From Mycobacterium sp. (GTDB lineage: Bacteria > Actinomycetota > Actinomycetes > Mycobacteriales > Mycobacteriaceae), in contig NZ_SCRH01000039.1 in NCBI RefSeq assembly GCF_004298145.1, positions 62,001-126,000 of the forward strand: a stretch of 64,000 nt of DNA, written 5' to 3'. Numbering within the stretch: the stretch's first letter is position 1; every line of letters begins with the position of its first letter. Both the position numbers and the translations under genes were made by a program. Positions 17,081 through 25,922 of the stretch are shown in pieces. The notes beneath the pieces were generated by a model. The model searched no databases, was not told the DNA's origin, and was given only the letters and a program-made list of their open reading frames with translations.

Positions 17081-19054
17081 ATGGTCGCGCCCACTCCCGC
17101 ACCGGCCCGCCCGCGGCCCACCCCCGCGGTGCTGCCCGTGCGCCGGACCCGGCTGTTCAAGATTCCCGAAATGCGCTGGGCGGCAACGGCGTTGGGGTTG
17201 TTCCTGGCGGGCTTGTTGGTGCAGTTGGCCGGTGGGCCGCACTGGGTGTGGTGGGTGCTGTACCTGGGCTGCTACGCCGCCGGGGGCTGGGAGCCGGGCC
17301 TGGCGGGATTGCAGGCGCTGCGGGACAAGACCCTGGATGTCGACCTGCTGATGGTGGCGGCCGCGATCGGGGCCGCAGCGATCGGGCAGATCACCGACGG
17401 CGCTCTGCTGATCGTCATCTTCGCCACCTCCGGTGCGCTGGAAGCACTTGCGACCGCGCGCACCGAGGACTCGGTGCGCGGGCTGCTCGATCTGGCGCCC
17501 GAGACCGTGACCCGGTCCAGCGACGACGGCGGCGAGGAAACGGTCAATGCTGCCGACCTGGCTGTGGGTGATGTGCTGGTGGTCCGGCCCGGCGAGCGCA
17601 TCGGCGCCGACGCCACCGTGGTCGCCGGCGCCAGCGAGGTCGATCAGGCCACCATTACCGGCGAGCCGCTGCCGGTGGACAAGAGCGTCGGCGACGAGGT
17701 GTTCGCGGGAACCCTCAACGGCACCGGGGCGCTGCGGATCCGGGTTGACCGGCGCGCCGAAGATTCCGTGGTGGCCCGTATCGCCACCCTCGTGGAGCAG
17801 GCCAGCCGCACCAAGGCCCGCACCCAACTGTTCGTCGAAAAGGTCGAACAGCGCTACTCGATCGGCATGGTCGCCGCCACGATCGCGGTGTTCGTGGTGC
17901 CGCTGCTGGCCGGCGAGCCGCTGCGGCGGGCGCTGCTGCGGGCGATGACATTCATGATCGTGGCCTCACCGTGCGCAGTGGTGCTGGCTACCATGCCGCC
18001 ACTGTTGGCTGCGATCGCCAACGCCGGGCGCCACGGCGTGCTGGCCAAGTCCGCCATCGTGATGGAACGACTCGGCGCCACCACCCAAATCGCCTTCGAC
18101 AAGACCGGTACGCTGACCCGCGGCACCCCCCGCATCGCCGAAATCCGCAGTCTCGACCCGAGTTTGAGTGATGACGAGCTGCTGACCCTCGCCGCGGCCG
18201 CCGAACACCCCAGCGAACACCCCCTGGCGGCAGCGGTCGTCGGCGCGGCCCGCACCCGAGGATTGAAGCTACCCGACGTCGAGGAGTTCACCGCGCACCC
18301 CGGCCGCGGTGTCACCGCCCGCATCGACGGCCAAGCCGTCAGTGTCGGCTCCCCGCACACCCTGCTGGCCGATCCCGACACCGCCGAAACTCCGGCTGCG
18401 ACCGCGGTGGTCAACGCGATGCAGGACCGCGGCTACACCGCCGTCGTCGTGACCCGCGAACGCCGGCCGGTCGGCGTCCTGGCCATCACCGACCAGCTGC
18501 GCCCCGAGGCGCCGGCCGCCGTGATCGCGGCGCGGCGGCTGACCCGCGCAGCACCAGTGTTATTGACCGGCGACAACCAGGCGACCGCCGACCAGGTCGC
18601 CGCACAGCTCGGTATCACCGATGTCCGTGCCGGGCTGCTGCCGGACGACAAAGTCAGCGCGGTGCGGCAGCTGCAGGCCGGTGGACAAAAAGTCACGGTG
18701 ATCGGCGACGGCATCAACGACGCCCCCGCTCTAGCGGCCGCGCACACGGGGATCGCCATGGGCGGCGCGGGATCGGATCTCACCTTGCAGACCGCCGACG
18801 CGGTCATCGTGCGCGACGACCTCACCACCATCCCCACCGTCATCGCGTTGTCACGGCGCGCCCGCAAGGTGGTCGTCGCCAACCTGATCATCGCCACCAC
18901 ATTCATCGGGGCGCTGGTGCTCTGGGACCTCGTCGGCACCCTGCCGCTGCCGCTCGGGGTTGCCGGGCACGAAGGGTCCACGATCATTGTCGGACTCAAC
19001 GGATTACGACTGCTGCGCCAAGCCGCCTGGCGGCGCGCCGCCCAGAGCAGATAA
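17081..19054 (+). CDS. ctpJ: P1B-type metal efflux ATPase CtpJ
   Basis: This 657-residue P-type ATPase of the Ni/Co class lacks an N-terminal metal-binding domain. It shows the transmembrane metal motif SPC (in FMIVASPCAVVLATMPP), the actuator motif TGEPLP, the phosphorylation site DKTGTLT (Asp340), the HP motif in SEHPLA and the hinge GDGINDAPALA. About seven or eight membrane segments are visible. The N-terminal EMRWAATALGLFLAGLL and GWEPGLAGLQAL are closer to CtpJ than to CtpD, and the divergent nmtR supports CtpJ. Start ATG 17081 follows GGAGG by 5-6 bases; the GTG 3 bases upstream is too close. It exports Ni/Co from the cytoplasm. Confidence 0.93.
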   Translation: MVAPTPAPARPRPTPAVLPVRRTRLFKIPEMRWAATALGLFLAGLLVQLAGGPHWVWWVLYLGCYAAGGWEPGLAGLQALRDKTLDVDLLMVAAAIGAAAIGQITDGALLIVIFATSGALEALATARTEDSVRGLLDLAPETVTRSSDDGGEETVNAADLAVGDVLVVRPGERIGADATVVAGASEVDQATITGEPLPVDKSVGDEVFAGTLNGTGALRIRVDRRAEDSVVARIATLVEQASRTKARTQLFVEKVEQRYSIGMVAATIAVFVVPLLAGEPLRRALLRAMTFMIVASPCAVVLATMPPLLAAIANAGRHGVLAKSAIVMERLGATTQIAFDKTGTLTRGTPRIAEIRSLDPSLSDDELLTLAAAAEHPSEHPLAAAVVGAARTRGLKLPDVEEFTAHPGRGVTARIDGQAVSVGSPHTLLADPDTAETPAATAVVNAMQDRGYTAVVVTRERRPVGVLAITDQLRPEAPAAVIAARRLTRAAPVLLTGDNQATADQVAAQLGITDVRAGLLPDDKVSAVRQLQAGGQKVTVIGDGINDAPALAAAHTGIAMGGAGSDLTLQTADAVIVRDDLTTIPTVIALSRRARKVVVANLIIATTFIGALVLWDLVGTLPLPLGVAGHEGSTIIVGLNGLRLLRQAAWRRAAQSR

Positions 19055-19186
19055 CGGCGCGAAAAACTGATGAGGATGCTGTGGGAAGCACCGGCCGACC
19101 TCTGTACGGCGCAGCTCGATCATGGCCGCGCGCTTGCCAGGGTCGCACTCACGTGCTCCAGCACGAGGGCCCAAACATCGAGAGGG

Positions 19187-19235
19187 ACGGATTCAAAACC
19201 CATCCGGTGTGAGCTCAAATCCACCGTGGGCACCG
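19187..19235 (+). repeat. Decayed copy of the tRNA-Leu 3' half
   Basis: About 49 bases align to 16331-16380 of the tRNA: ACGGATTCAAAACCC is identical, then the T arm and acceptor region match with about 6 substitutions and one deletion. The stem pairing is broken, so this is not a tRNA gene. It lies just past ctpJ, so the pair brackets nmtR-ctpJ as expected for an insertion at a tRNA 3' end. Confidence 0.72.
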
Positions 19236-19253
19236 ATCCACAAGTCTGGCGCC

Positions 19254-19448
19254 TCAGTCGCCGAATGACCGGGTGATGCATACCTGGCCCGAGGCCGATA
19301 CCTCCGAGCCCGGGGTGTAGTTGCCGATGGAATCGCCGGCCACCCGTAGCAGCCAGCTCGGCTCACTACAGGCGGCACTACAGCTGTCCACGAGCACGGC
19401 GGTCAGGGCAATCATCAACGCAAGGGCGACTCTTCTGAGACCCGCCAT
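19254..19448 (-). CDS. Small putative lipoprotein
   Basis: The 64-residue open frame starts MAGLRRVALALMIALTAVL and ends in a lipobox-like VDSC (Cys22), giving a mature peptide of about 43 residues with two more cysteines (AACS and QVCI). An AAGGGG lies upstream of the ATG. There is no recognised domain. It sits between the decayed tRNA fragment and the cyclase gene, on the strand opposite to both ctpJ and the cyclase. The signal-sequence pattern is convincing, but expression is unproven. Confidence 0.5.
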   Translation of the reverse strand: MAGLRRVALALMIALTAVLVDSCSAACSEPSWLLRVAGDSIGNYTPGSEVSASGQVCITRSFGD

Positions 19449-19647
19449 CAGGCACCCCTTAGTCGAGGCGAACACGTGTCACGCACAGCGTCGACCACGC
19501 GCTAAATAACCGAACCCGAAATGCTCGTCAACCCGATAACTACCCGATAACAAATGTCGTATCAGACTCGGGAAACTTACGGAGGCGAAAACGGCAATAT
19601 TGACACGACTGCCGACAAATTGTCTGCTCGGCGGTTAGGCTTGCGGC

Positions 19648-20979
19648 GTGGCGGCCAAGAATTGTGGTGGCCCACCGCGATGGCCAGATGGCTCGTCAAA
19701 GCGCCCGGATTGTGTAGCCGCGGTGCGGGTCCAGTCGCGCGCCCGCAACCAGCACTACGCGGACAGTGCCGCGCGCCAATTCCGGGTGCTGAACGTCAGC
19801 GCATGGCTGGCGGTGCTCGTCAGCGCAACGTTTGTGCTCCTGCAAGTGGTTGCGGGAGCGTGGCGCTGGCAGATCGTCTCGGTCAACGCTGCCGCCGCGA
19901 TGATTTTCGCCGCCGTGCCGTGGCTACATCGCTTCGGTGAGCTGGTTGCGCCGCTGACCTTCATCGGCGCGGCGTACGTCTCACTGTTCTCCAGCGGTTG
20001 GGACGCGGGCACGGCGTCGGGCTCGCAGTTTTTCTTCCTGGTGGCGGCCAGCCTGGTGGTGCTGGTGCTCGGCATCGACCACATCGTGTTGGCGGCGATC
20101 CTGGCGGCGATTGGGGCCGGCCTGGTGATCGCACTGGAGTTCCTGGTCCCCCGGAATACCGGTCTGGAACCGGCCTGGGCTCAGTCCATGATGTTTGTCG
20201 TCACCATCGTCTCCGCCTTCGTGATGGTGTTCGTGGCGGTGTGGTTCGCCCTGCGCGACACGGCGCGGGCCGAGGCGGTGATGGAATCCGAGTACGAGCG
20301 GTCGGAGGCGCTGCTGGCCAACATGTTGCCGGGCAGCATCGCCGAGCGGCTAAAAAGCTCTTCCCGCAACGTCATCGCCGACAAATACGACGAGGCCTCC
20401 GTGCTGTTCGCCGACATCGTCGGGTTCACCGAACGCGCCAGCAGCACCACCCCGGCCGACCTGGTCCGGTTTTTGGACCGGCTCTACGGCGCGTTCGACG
20501 AGCTGGTGGACAAACACGGCCTGGAGAAGATCAAAGTCAGTGGCGACTCCTACATGGTGGTCAGCGGGGTCCCGCGGGCGCGACCGGATCACGCCTCCGC
20601 CCTCGCCGATTTCGCACTCGACATGGCCAATGTTGCGGCCGCACTGAAGGATCCGCATGGTGACCCGGTCCCGCTGCGGATGGGCATGGCCTGCGGACCA
20701 GTGGTCGCCGGTGTCGTCGGTTCGCGCCGCTTCTTCTACGACGTGTGGGGAGACGCGGTCAATCTGGCCTCGCGGATGGAATCCACCGATTCGGTCGGCC
20801 GCATCCAGGTGCCCGAGGCGATGTACGAGCGACTCAAAAACGACTTCGTCCTGCAGGAGCGTGGCCTCATCGAGGTCAAGGGCAAGGGCGCTATGCGCAC
20901 CTGGTATCTCATCGGCCGCAAGGCGGGCGAACAGCCCACCGACCTACTCGCCGAGCGACCACGCACCGCCCACGTCTGA
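19648..20979 (+). CDS. cya: Membrane class III adenylate cyclase (Rv1625c-like)
   Basis: This membrane cyclase makes cAMP from ATP and works as a homodimer resembling half of a mammalian adenylyl cyclase. The 443-residue protein has the same length as M. tuberculosis Rv1625c. Six membrane helices fill about residues 45-205. The catalytic domain (about 240-430) keeps the metal ligands Asp256 and Asp300, the substrate-specifying Lys296 and Asp365, and the transition-state residues Asn372 and Arg376, all at the positions known for Rv1625c. Adenylate specificity is therefore expected. The start is GTG. The Rv1624c-like gene follows after 45 bases. Confidence 0.96.
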   Translation: MAAKNCGGPPRWPDGSSKRPDCVAAVRVQSRARNQHYADSAARQFRVLNVSAWLAVLVSATFVLLQVVAGAWRWQIVSVNAAAAMIFAAVPWLHRFGELVAPLTFIGAAYVSLFSSGWDAGTASGSQFFFLVAASLVVLVLGIDHIVLAAILAAIGAGLVIALEFLVPRNTGLEPAWAQSMMFVVTIVSAFVMVFVAVWFALRDTARAEAVMESEYERSEALLANMLPGSIAERLKSSSRNVIADKYDEASVLFADIVGFTERASSTTPADLVRFLDRLYGAFDELVDKHGLEKIKVSGDSYMVVSGVPRARPDHASALADFALDMANVAAALKDPHGDPVPLRMGMACGPVVAGVVGSRRFFYDVWGDAVNLASRMESTDSVGRIQVPEAMYERLKNDFVLQERGLIEVKGKGAMRTWYLIGRKAGEQPTDLLAERPRTAHV

Positions 20980-21024
20980 TCAAATTTCCTGTACCAAGGC
21001 CGGCGTTTGTGTCAGACTGCGGCC

Positions 21025-21612
21025 ATGACCATCTCCCCTGGCTCTCCTGGAACCCACCCCGTTCCAAGCTTGCTGCCGCATTTGTGGAAATCCGCTCTGC
21101 TGTCGGGAATTCTGTCGATCGTCCTCGGTGTCCTGGTGCTGGCGTGGCCGGGAATTTCCATCCTGGTCGCCGCCGTCACCTTCGGTGTTTATCTGCTCAT
21201 CACCGGTCTCGCGCAAGTCGTCTTCGCGTTCTCACTGCATGTCTCGGCGGGGAGCAGGGTCCTGCTGTTCATCAGCGGGGCCGCGTCGCTGATCCTGGCG
21301 CTACTGGCGTTCCGCCACTTCGGTCAGGGATACGCAATTCTGCTGCTGGCCATATGGATTGGTATCGGGTTCATCTTCCGCGGTGTCGCCACGACGATTT
21401 CGGCCGTCAGCGATCCGCACCTGCCGGGCCGGGGCTGGAGCATCTTCCTCGGCTTGCTGAGCCTGCTCGCCGGCATCGTGGTCCTGGCGTCACCGTTCGA
21501 ATCGATCGTCACCCTGGCGATCGTGGTGGGCGCGTGGTTCGTGGTGATCGGCGTCTTCGAGATCATTTCGGCGTTCGGCATCCGCAAGGCGTCCAACACC
21601 CTCGACAGCTGA
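21025..21612 (+). CDS. HdeD-family membrane protein (Rv1624c-like)
   Basis: The 195-residue polytopic protein has six hydrophobic segments in three pairs, the DUF308/HdeD layout (SILVAAVTFGVYLLITGLAQ, ALLAFRHFGQGYAILLLAIW and AGIVVLASPFESIVTLAIVV). HdeD proteins are linked to acid tolerance in E. coli; a function here is unknown. The ATG at 21025 gives the length of Rv1624c; an in-frame TTG at 21007 is less likely. It lies between the cyclase and cydA, same strand, 80 bases before cydA, with a palindrome in that gap. Confidence 0.82.
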   Translation: MTISPGSPGTHPVPSLLPHLWKSALLSGILSIVLGVLVLAWPGISILVAAVTFGVYLLITGLAQVVFAFSLHVSAGSRVLLFISGAASLILALLAFRHFGQGYAILLLAIWIGIGFIFRGVATTISAVSDPHLPGRGWSIFLGLLSLLAGIVVLASPFESIVTLAIVVGAWFVVIGVFEIISAFGIRKASNTLDS

Positions 21613-21637
21613 GGCGGTAGCGGAGGCGCCAGCACAT

Positions 21638-21656
21638 CTACTACACTTTGTCGTAG
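21638..21656. promoter_or_regulatory. Inverted repeat upstream of cydA (BlaI/CopY-like site)
   Basis: CTACTACA, 3 bases, TGTCGTAG: an 8-3-8 inverted repeat with one mismatch, 36 bases before the cydA ATG. TACTACA/TGTAGTA half-sites are typical of BlaI/CopY-family repressors. It may control the cyd genes; the regulator is a guess. Confidence 0.45.
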
Positions 21657-21691
21657 TCGTTGATCGGGCCTCCGCAGTCGGGAGATGACAG

Positions 21692-23164
21692 ATGAATGTC
21701 GTCGATATTTCGCGGTGGCAGTTCGGTATAACTACCGTCTACCACTTCATCTTCGTGCCGCTCACAATCGGTTTGGCCCCGCTGATCGCCATCATGCAAA
21801 CGGCGTGGGTGGCTACCGGCAACACCGCGTGGTATCGACTGACCAAATTCTTCGGCAAGCTGTTCCTGATCAACTTCGCCATCGGCGTGGCGACCGGCAT
21901 CGTCCAGGAGTTTCAGTTCGGCATGAACTGGAGCGAGTACTCGCGGTTCGTCGGCGACATCTTCGGCGCGCCTTTGGCGATGGAGGGGCTGTTCGCCTTC
22001 TTCTTCGAATCGACGTTCATCGGCCTGTGGATCTTCGGCTGGAGCCGGCTCCCGAAGCTGTTACACCTGGCCTGCATCTGGATCGTCGCGATCAGCGTCA
22101 ACGTCTCGGCGTTCTTCATCATCGCGGCGAACTCGTTCATGCAGCACCCGGTCGGCGCGCACTACAACCCGGTGACGCGGCGCGCGGAACTGGACAGCAT
22201 TTTCGCGCTGCTGTCCAACAACACTGCCCAAGCGGCATTTCAACACACGGTGGCGGGAGCACTGCTGACCGCCGGTGCTTTCGTCGCCGCCGTCAGCGCA
22301 TGGTGGATGGTGCGCTCACACACGCCCGGATCCACCACCCCCGTCGCGGAAACCGAGGCCCGCACCATGTTTCGTCCCGCGGCGATCCTGGGATGTGGGG
22401 TGGTGCTGCTCGCCGCTGTGGGTTTGTTCTTCACCGGTGATCGCCAGGGCAAGCTGATGTTCGTCCAGCAGCCGATGAAGATGGCGTCGGCGGAGGCGTT
22501 GTGCCGCACCGCAACCGACCCAGACTTCTCGGTGCTGACCATCGGCACACACAACAATTGCAGCAGCGTCACCGAAGTGATCAAGGTGCCTTACGTGCTG
22601 CCGTTCCTGGCCGAAGGCAAGCTCAGCGGCGTGACGCTGCAAGGGGTCAACGAACTGCAGCAGCAGTACCAGTACCGCTTCGGGCCCGACGACTACCGGC
22701 CGAATCTGTTCGTCACCTACTGGTCCTTCCGATTGATGATCGGATTCCTGGTGATCCCCGTGGTGTTCGCCCTGACCGTGCTGTGGCTGACCCGCGCCGG
22801 GCGAACCCCCAAGAACCGCTGGGTTTCCGGGTTCGCGCTACTCACCATTCCCACGCCGTTCCTGGCCAACATCTCGGGATGGGTGTTCACCGAGATGGGC
22901 CGCCAGCCATGGGTGGTGGCCCCGAACCCGGCCGGCGACCAGTTGATCCGGATGACCGTCCGCGAAGGCGTTTCGAACCACGTGCCCGGCATGGTCATCA
23001 CGTCGCTGGTGACCTTCACCCTCGTCTACGCGGTGCTGGCGGTCCTCTGGTTCTTTCTGCTCAAGCGCTACACCGTCGAAGGTCCACTGGAGCACGACGC
23101 GGAACCCGCTCCCCCGCACGCGCCCGGCGACGACGAGGTGGCGCCGCTGTCCTTCGCCTACTGA
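21692..23164 (+). CDS. cydA: Cytochrome bd ubiquinol/menaquinol oxidase subunit I
   Basis: CydA carries the three haems of the cytochrome bd terminal oxidase, which reduces oxygen at high affinity and withstands inhibition of the bc1-aa3 branch. The 490-residue protein has about nine membrane helices. Conserved stretches include RWQFGITTVYHFIFVPLTIG (haem b595 His), FQFGMNWSEYSRFVGD and the quinone-side EMGRQPW motif near residue 400. The Q-loop is short, as in Actinobacteria. The ATG follows GGGAGA. cydB, cydD and cydC follow, all plus strand. Confidence 0.97.
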   Translation: MNVVDISRWQFGITTVYHFIFVPLTIGLAPLIAIMQTAWVATGNTAWYRLTKFFGKLFLINFAIGVATGIVQEFQFGMNWSEYSRFVGDIFGAPLAMEGLFAFFFESTFIGLWIFGWSRLPKLLHLACIWIVAISVNVSAFFIIAANSFMQHPVGAHYNPVTRRAELDSIFALLSNNTAQAAFQHTVAGALLTAGAFVAAVSAWWMVRSHTPGSTTPVAETEARTMFRPAAILGCGVVLLAAVGLFFTGDRQGKLMFVQQPMKMASAEALCRTATDPDFSVLTIGTHNNCSSVTEVIKVPYVLPFLAEGKLSGVTLQGVNELQQQYQYRFGPDDYRPNLFVTYWSFRLMIGFLVIPVVFALTVLWLTRAGRTPKNRWVSGFALLTIPTPFLANISGWVFTEMGRQPWVVAPNPAGDQLIRMTVREGVSNHVPGMVITSLVTFTLVYAVLAVLWFFLLKRYTVEGPLEHDAEPAPPHAPGDDEVAPLSFAY

Positions 23165-23205
23165 GGCGTGACGGGGCTTACCGAGGCCGAAAGGAGCTGA
23201 TCGGA

Positions 23206-24246
23206 GTGGGATTGCAGGAAGTGTGGTTCGGCATCATCGGGGTGCTGTTCCTGGGTTTCTTCGTCCTCGAGGGCTTCGACTTCGGCGTGGGCATGTTGAT
23301 GGAGCCGTTCGCGCGCGTCGGCATCGGTGAAGCCGAACCGTTGCGCCGCACGGCCCTCAACACCATCGGGCCGGTGTGGGATGGCAACGAGGTTTGGCTG
23401 ATCGTCGGCGGCGCGGCCATGTTCGCCGCCTTTCCCGGCTGGTACGCCACCGTGTTCTCCACGCTGTACCTGCCGCTGTTGGCCATCCTGTTCGGCATGA
23501 TCGTGCGGGCCGTGGCGATCGAGTGGCGCGGCAAGATCGACGACACAAAATGGCGCGGCTGGGCCGATTTCGGCATCGCCGCCGGGTCGTGGCTGCCGGC
23601 CGTCCTGTGGGGTGTCGCGTTTGCCGCCCTGGTCCGTGGACTCCCGGTGGACGCCGACGGCCACATTCATCTCGCGATCACCGATGTGCTGAACGCCTAC
23701 ACGGTGTTGGGCGGCCTGGCCACCGCCGGTCTGTTCTTGCTGTACGGGGCGGTGTTCGTCGCGTTGAAGACGTCCGGCGCCCTCCGCGACGACGCATACC
23801 GATTCGGCGTGTGGCTGTCGCTTCCGGTCACCGGACTCGTTGCGGGCTTCGGGCTTTGGACGCAACTGGCTTACGGCAAAGACTGGACCTGGCTGGTGCT
23901 GGCCGTGGCCGTGGTCGCGCAACTGACGGCGGTACTGCTGGTGTGGCGGCGCGCATCCGACGGCTGGGCGTTCACCTGCATCGCGCTCGTGGTCGCGGCC
24001 GTGGTGATCCTGCTCTTCGGCTCGCTGTATCCGAACCTGGTGCCCTCGACGCTGAACAAGCAGTGGAGTGTGACCATCTACAACGCCTCCTCGACCCACT
24101 ACACGCTCAAGGTCATGACGTGGGTGACGGCGTTCATGGCCCCGCTGACGGTGGTGTATCAGGCGTGGTCGTACTGGATTTTCCGGCAACGGATCTCGGC
24201 CGACCGGATACCGGCGCCCATCGGTCTGGCTAGGCGCCCGTCCTGA
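23206..24246 (+). CDS. cydB: Cytochrome bd oxidase subunit II
   Basis: CydB is the structural partner of CydA. The 346-residue protein (same length as in M. tuberculosis) starts VGLQEVWFGIIGVLFLGFFV and contains EGFDFGVGML, NTIGPVWDGNEVWLIVGGAA and LYPNLVPST. About nine membrane helices. The GTG at 23206 follows AAGGAG (23191) by 9 bases; a TTG two codons later is an alternative. It lies 41 bases after cydA. Confidence 0.97.
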   Translation: MGLQEVWFGIIGVLFLGFFVLEGFDFGVGMLMEPFARVGIGEAEPLRRTALNTIGPVWDGNEVWLIVGGAAMFAAFPGWYATVFSTLYLPLLAILFGMIVRAVAIEWRGKIDDTKWRGWADFGIAAGSWLPAVLWGVAFAALVRGLPVDADGHIHLAITDVLNAYTVLGGLATAGLFLLYGAVFVALKTSGALRDDAYRFGVWLSLPVTGLVAGFGLWTQLAYGKDWTWLVLAVAVVAQLTAVLLVWRRASDGWAFTCIALVVAAVVILLFGSLYPNLVPSTLNKQWSVTIYNASSTHYTLKVMTWVTAFMAPLTVVYQAWSYWIFRQRISADRIPAPIGLARRPS

Positions 24247-24332
24247 GCGGTAAGGACGGCGCGAGCCGAGCGCCACTTGACCCGAGACTGTGGCGGGCAT
24301 CGACGGCGCTGCGCCGCTATCTGGTCGCCGCG

Positions 24333-25922
24333 GTGGGCTGCGGGGTACTGATCTCCGCCTGCGCGATCGGCTCGGCGATCGTGTTGGGGAGCATCGTCGC
24401 ACGAGTCGTCGGCGACCCCTCCGCAGGCGGCCTGCGCGCCTGGTTGGGGCCGCTGTCAATCCTGTTGGCACTGTGGGTTGTTCGCGCGCTGACGCATTGG
24501 TTTCAAGCCCGGCTGGGCCAGCGGGGAGCGAGCGCCGTCATCGCCGACCTGTCCGGCCAGGTACTTCGCGCGGTGACCGCCAGGCAGCCGGGTGAACTCG
24601 CGGCGCAACGCGACACCGCCGCGGTGGTGGTCACCCGCGGCCTGGACGGTCTGCGTCCCTACCTCACCGGATACCTGCCGACGTTGCTGCTCGCCGCGAT
24701 CCTGACGCCGGCCACCGTCGCGGTGATCGCGGCCTACGACCTGAAATCGACGGCGATCGTGGCGATCACGCTGCCGCTGATACCGATCTTCATGGTGCTG
24801 ATCGGGCTGGCAACCCGGGACCGGTCGGCGGCCGCGCTGGCCGCCATGACCACCCTGCAGGCCCGGTTGCTGGACCTGATCGCCGGCATCCCCACCCTGC
24901 GGGCGTTGGGACGCAGCGCGGGCCCCGAACAGCGTATCGCCGAACTCGCTGCCGCGCACCGCCGCTCGGCTATGGCGACGCTGCGGATCGCCTTCCTGTC
25001 GGCTCTCGTGCTCGAATTGTTGGCCACCCTGGGCGTGGCGCTGATCGCCGTCGGAATAGGCCTTCGTCTGGTTTTCGGTGAGATGACCCTGACCGCGGGT
25101 TTGACGGTGTTGTTGCTGGCGCCCGACGTGTACTGGCCACTACGCCGCATCGGCGTGGAATTCCATGCCGCTCAAGACGGTACGGCCGCCGCCGGCGAGG
25201 CCTTCGCCCTCATCGGCGAGCCGACCCCGTCCAAGCCCAGGACCCAGACCGTCACCGCGCGCGGTGCACGGATCCGCCTCGAACATCTCACCGTCGCCGG
25301 CCGCGACGGACAGGCGCCACGCGATCTGAACGCGGTGATCGAACCCGGCGCGGTGACCGTGCTGACCGGGCGAAACGGCGCCGGCAAAAGCACCACGTTG
25401 CAAGCGATCGCCGGGATCACCGCACCCTCGTCGGGCCGGGCCACCGTCGACGGAGTCGACATCGCCGACCTGGAGCCGAGCCGGTGGTGGGGGCAGCTGT
25501 CCTGGCTGCCCCAGCGCCCGGTGCTCGTGCCGGGCACCGTCGACGACAACCTGGTGCTCCTCGGAGAGCTCGAGGACATCGAAAAGGCTTGTGCCGTCTC
25601 CGGGTTCGACACCGTGTTGGCGGAGCTTCCCGAGGGCGGGCGCACCCTGCTCGGGCGCGGCGGGGTCGGGCTGTCCCTGGGGCAGCGGCAACGGCTGGGC
25701 CTCGCGCGGGCGCTCGGATCGGCGGCCGCCGTGCTGTTGCTCGACGAGCCGACCGCGCACCTGGACGCCCACACCGAGGAACGTGTCCTGCGGGCGATCG
25801 TGGAGCGGGCCCGCGCCGGTGCGACCGTGATCGTGGTCGGGCATCGCGAGCCGGTGCTGGCCATCGGCGACCAGGTCGTCGACGTGGTCGCCGACCGTGG
25901 AGTGCGTTATGCCCCGGTCTGA
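24333..25922 (+). CDS. cydD: CydD, ABC transporter for cytochrome bd assembly
   Basis: CydDC is a heterodimeric ABC exporter needed to mature cytochrome bd, moving thiols or haem-related compounds. This 529-residue part has a membrane domain (first 290 residues) and an ATPase with Walker A GRNGAGKSTT, signature LSLGQRQRLGLARALG and Walker B AVLLLDEPTAHLD. The first canonical start is GTG 24333, but similarity (PLDPRLWRASTALRRYL) runs upstream in the same frame to the cydB stop. Translation may begin at a CTG at 24243 (sharing CTGA with cydB) or at another non-canonical codon; the N terminus is therefore uncertain by up to 30 residues. cydC overlaps by 14 bases. Confidence 0.92.
   Translation: MGCGVLISACAIGSAIVLGSIVARVVGDPSAGGLRAWLGPLSILLALWVVRALTHWFQARLGQRGASAVIADLSGQVLRAVTARQPGELAAQRDTAAVVVTRGLDGLRPYLTGYLPTLLLAAILTPATVAVIAAYDLKSTAIVAITLPLIPIFMVLIGLATRDRSAAALAAMTTLQARLLDLIAGIPTLRALGRSAGPEQRIAELAAAHRRSAMATLRIAFLSALVLELLATLGVALIAVGIGLRLVFGEMTLTAGLTVLLLAPDVYWPLRRIGVEFHAAQDGTAAAGEAFALIGEPTPSKPRTQTVTARGARIRLEHLTVAGRDGQAPRDLNAVIEPGAVTVLTGRNGAGKSTTLQAIAGITAPSSGRATVDGVDIADLEPSRWWGQLSWLPQRPVLVPGTVDDNLVLLGELEDIEKACAVSGFDTVLAELPEGGRTLLGRGGVGLSLGQRQRLGLARALGSAAAVLLLDEPTAHLDAHTEERVLRAIVERARAGATVIVVGHREPVLAIGDQVVDVVADRGVRYAPV

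Noticed and set aside
19187..19235. Second functional tRNA
   Set aside because: No 5' half and broken stem pairing; only the 3' half of the Leu tRNA is copied.
22501..24246. A single 581-codon gene covering cydB
   Set aside because: The first part is antisense-like frame within cydA; CydB homology begins at 23206 with a ribosome site and normal length.
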